This document shows, piece by piece, positions 14,188 through 15,899 of a stretch of 15,899 bases of DNA. The notes under the pieces are model-generated. The model made no database searches. It saw only the letters and a program-made list of their open reading frames with translations, and was not told where the DNA came from. Positions within the stretch are counted from its first letter, which is position 1; every line of letters begins with the position of its first letter. Location: positions 528 to 16,426 of the forward strand of contig DBEP01000003.1 in NCBI GenBank assembly GCA_002294045.1. The letters are read 5' to 3'. The DNA comes from Lachnoclostridium sp. UBA903. Lineage in GTDB: Bacteria > Bacillota > Clostridia > Lachnospirales > Lachnospiraceae. A program made the translations under genes and the position numbers.

Positions 14188-14730
14188 TTATTTGTTGTTT
14201 TCCGATAAAACCTTTCTGTTTTTATATAAATAATCAATTAAAGATGCCACGGTTAAAATCAGTGATAAATAGATAAACAGCTGCTCCAGCAGGTTAAAAA
14301 AAGCCAGATTGATATTGATAATCAATAAAACCGACATAATCATCTGAGCCGTAGTTTTGAATTTAGCAATAGGGCTGGCTGCTATAACTACCCCGTTATC
14401 CGAGGCGACCAGTCTGAAACCGCTGATAATAAACTCCCTGGAAATAATAACAATAATAATCCAGGCGGGAACCAGCTTTAATTCAACAAAACAGATCAAG
14501 GCCGCCGATACCAGCAGCTTATCGGCTAAAGGATCCATAAATTTACCGAAATTGGTAATTAAATGATATTTTCTTGCCAGATATCCGTCCAGGGCATCGG
14601 TAAGACAGGCTGCGACAAAGACTGCTGCGGCAAAATAATTTCCGTAAGGAATACCGGGCGCCAGGTAAATAATCAGGAACAGCGGAATCATAAATACTCT
14701 TGCAATTGTTATTTTATTGGGCAAATTCAT
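14188..14730 (-). CDS. pgsA: CDP-diacylglycerol--glycerol-3-phosphate 3-phosphatidyltransferase
   Basis: PgsA is an integral membrane enzyme that makes phosphatidylglycerophosphate, the committed step to phosphatidylglycerol and cardiolipin. The 180-residue protein carries the full CDP-alcohol phosphatidyltransferase motif: D45, D48, G49, A52, R53, G62, D66 and D70 in the order DxxDGxxAR-x8-GxxxDxxxD. Several hydrophobic helices are visible: about 10-25, 31-46, 70-85, 88-104 and two between 120 and 170. The ATG at 14730 follows AAAGGAGG. It lies 28 bases after the rimO stop and 12 before cinA. The pgsA-cinA linkage is common in Firmicutes and favours PgsA over other CDP-alcohol transferases. 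Confidence 0.95.
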   Translation of the reverse strand: MNLPNKITIARVFMIPLFLIIYLAPGIPYGNYFAAAVFVAACLTDALDGYLARKYHLITNFGKFMDPLADKLLVSAALICFVELKLVPAWIIIVIISREFIISGFRLVASDNGVVIAASPIAKFKTTAQMIMSVLLIININLAFFNLLEQLFIYLSLILTVASLIDYLYKNRKVLSENNK

Positions 14731-14758
14731 AAAATACCTCCTTTCTCCTTCAGGGATT

Positions 14759-15899
14759 TTATACTAATTCTCCGATTAAATCATATTCTTTCGCATCTGT
14801 AACCAAAACCTCCGCAAATTCTCCGGACATCAATTCACCCCGTGCTTGTACGAAAATATACCCGTCTACGTTAGGAGCATCCATATAAGTCCTTCCTATA
14901 TATATATTACCCATGGACGCATGCTGTTCCTGGTTCAGTATGGATACATCCGCCATACTGTCCTCCGGCAGTTTTCCTTCAATTATTACCTTGAACTTTT
15001 TTCCTATTCTGTCCTTTGCATGCCCAAAGGCAATTTCCCGCTGCAGCTCCATGATTTCAACCTGTCTGCGTTTTTTAATATGCCGGTGGATTTGTTTTTT
15101 CATTTTGGCAGCCGGTGTGTCCTCTTCCTTGGAATAGGTAAATACACCGAGACGGTCAAATTCCATTTCCTTTAAGAATTCCTTCAACTCCTCATGTTCT
15201 TCTTCCGTTTCACCGGGAAAACCGGTAATTAAAGTAGTTCTTAAGGTAATCTCCGGGATTTCACCGCGAAGCCTATTAATCATATGAACCAGTTCCTCTT
15301 TGCTGGTCTTTCTTCCCATTCTCTTAAGAATCGAATTACTGGCATGCTGTATGGGCATGTCGAGATAATTGCAGATTTTATTTTCCGATTTTATTACCTC
15401 GATTAATTCGTCCGTAATTTCTTCCGGGTAAGAATAAAGGATACGTATCCACTCCAAACCGTCAATTTTACATAACTTTTTTAATAACTTCGGTAATGCT
15501 TTTTTGCCGTAAATATCTTTACCGTACAAAGTGGTTTCCTGAGCCACTAAAATTAATTCCTTTACTCCGTTTCGTACTAAGCCTTCTGCTTCTTTTACCA
15601 GCCTTTCCATGGATATGCTTCTGTAATTTCCCCTGATTTTGGGTATAATACAGTAGGTACAATGCTTATCACAGCCTTCCGCTATTTTTAAATAAGAAAA
15701 ATATCCCCCCGTTGTATTAATTCTTGAAGTATTAACGGGCAGGACGGCTTCCGGCGCTTTCACGGAAACGGTTTTTCTGCCTTTTTTTACCCCTTCGATT
15801 ACATCTGCGATTTGGTCATAACTTGAGGTTCCCAATATGGCGTCCACTTCCCGGATTTCTTTTTGTATCTCAGCCTTATATCGCTGGCCCAGACAGCCT
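14759..15899 (-). CDS. rimO: Ribosomal protein S12 methylthiotransferase RimO (partial, N-terminus beyond right edge)
   Basis: RimO is a radical SAM enzyme that adds a methylthio group to the conserved aspartate of ribosomal protein S12. The visible 379 residues lack roughly the first 60. The frame is open to the window edge and begins GCLGQRYKAEIQKE, which contains the third cysteine of the N-terminal UPF0004 cluster domain. The GTG at 15847 is therefore an internal valine, not a start. The radical SAM cluster motif CDKHCTYC has cysteines at visible residues 76, 80 and 83, followed by IIPKIRGNYRS. The C-terminus is a TRAM-like RNA-binding domain ending EYDLIGELV. MiaB is the main alternative; the IIPKIRG context after the cluster, the short C-terminal end and the pgsA linkage favour RimO. 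It probably leads the rimO-pgsA-cinA unit. Confidence 0.93.
   Translation of the reverse strand, partial: GCLGQRYKAEIQKEIREVDAILGTSSYDQIADVIEGVKKGRKTVSVKAPEAVLPVNTSRINTTGGYFSYLKIAEGCDKHCTYCIIPKIRGNYRSISMERLVKEAEGLVRNGVKELILVAQETTLYGKDIYGKKALPKLLKKLCKIDGLEWIRILYSYPEEITDELIEVIKSENKICNYLDMPIQHASNSILKRMGRKTSKEELVHMINRLRGEIPEITLRTTLITGFPGETEEEHEELKEFLKEMEFDRLGVFTYSKEEDTPAAKMKKQIHRHIKKRRQVEIMELQREIAFGHAKDRIGKKFKVIIEGKLPEDSMADVSILNQEQHASMGNIYIGRTYMDAPNVDGYIFVQARGELMSGEFAEVLVTDAKEYDLIGELV

Noticed and set aside
15845..15847. GTG at 15847 as the start of rimO
   Set aside because: The same frame continues upstream to the window edge with GCLGQRYKAEIQKE, which matches the N-terminal UPF0004 domain. The gene is cut by the window.
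1..15899. A mobile element, defence system, biosynthetic cluster or CRISPR array
   Set aside because: All recognisable genes are core functions on one strand with similar composition. No transposase, integrase, direct-repeat spacer array or tRNA attachment site was seen.

Overview
This is a core chromosomal stretch of a low-GC Gram-positive anaerobe. The best guess is Clostridia, probably a Lachnospiraceae relative. The guess rests on AT-rich intergenic DNA, strong AGGAGG-type ribosome binding sites, a GerM-like lipoprotein of the kind seen in spore formers, and the order plsX-acpP-rnc-smc-ftsY. Every convincing gene is on the minus strand, so the window reads from right to left. No mobile element, CRISPR array, tRNA, rRNA, phage gene or defence gene was recognised.

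In transcription order the right third holds rimO (its N-terminus lies past the right edge), pgsA and cinA. These are tightly spaced and probably one operon. A GerMN-type lipoprotein gene follows after a 188-base gap that contains a plausible promoter. Next come a 262-base structured spacer with two imperfect palindromes, an HI0933/YhiN-family flavoprotein and cmk (CMP kinase). A good intrinsic terminator closes cmk.

The middle holds ispH (last step of the MEP isoprenoid pathway), which overlaps by 13 bases, out of frame, a gene for a four-domain S1 RNA-binding protein. The S1 protein ends in an Ala/Pro/Glu-rich tail encoded by nearly identical 39-base tandem repeats. A stand-alone cheR follows 48 bases later.

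The left part is the classic lipid/RNA/chromosome cluster: plsX and acpP (phospholipid and fatty acid synthesis), rnc (RNase III), smc (condensin) and ftsY (SRP receptor, cut by the left edge). A sigma-A-like promoter with an extended -10 lies in front of plsX, and a small hairpin with a T-tract separates acpP from rnc. rnc and smc overlap by one base, and ftsY follows smc by 20 bases.

I found no undescribed system. The points most worth a second look are the repeat-encoded S1 tail, the ispH/S1 junction (known as a fusion in some clostridia), the orphan cheR and the palindromic spacer at 11776-12037. All functions are assigned from motifs read by eye; no database search was possible.
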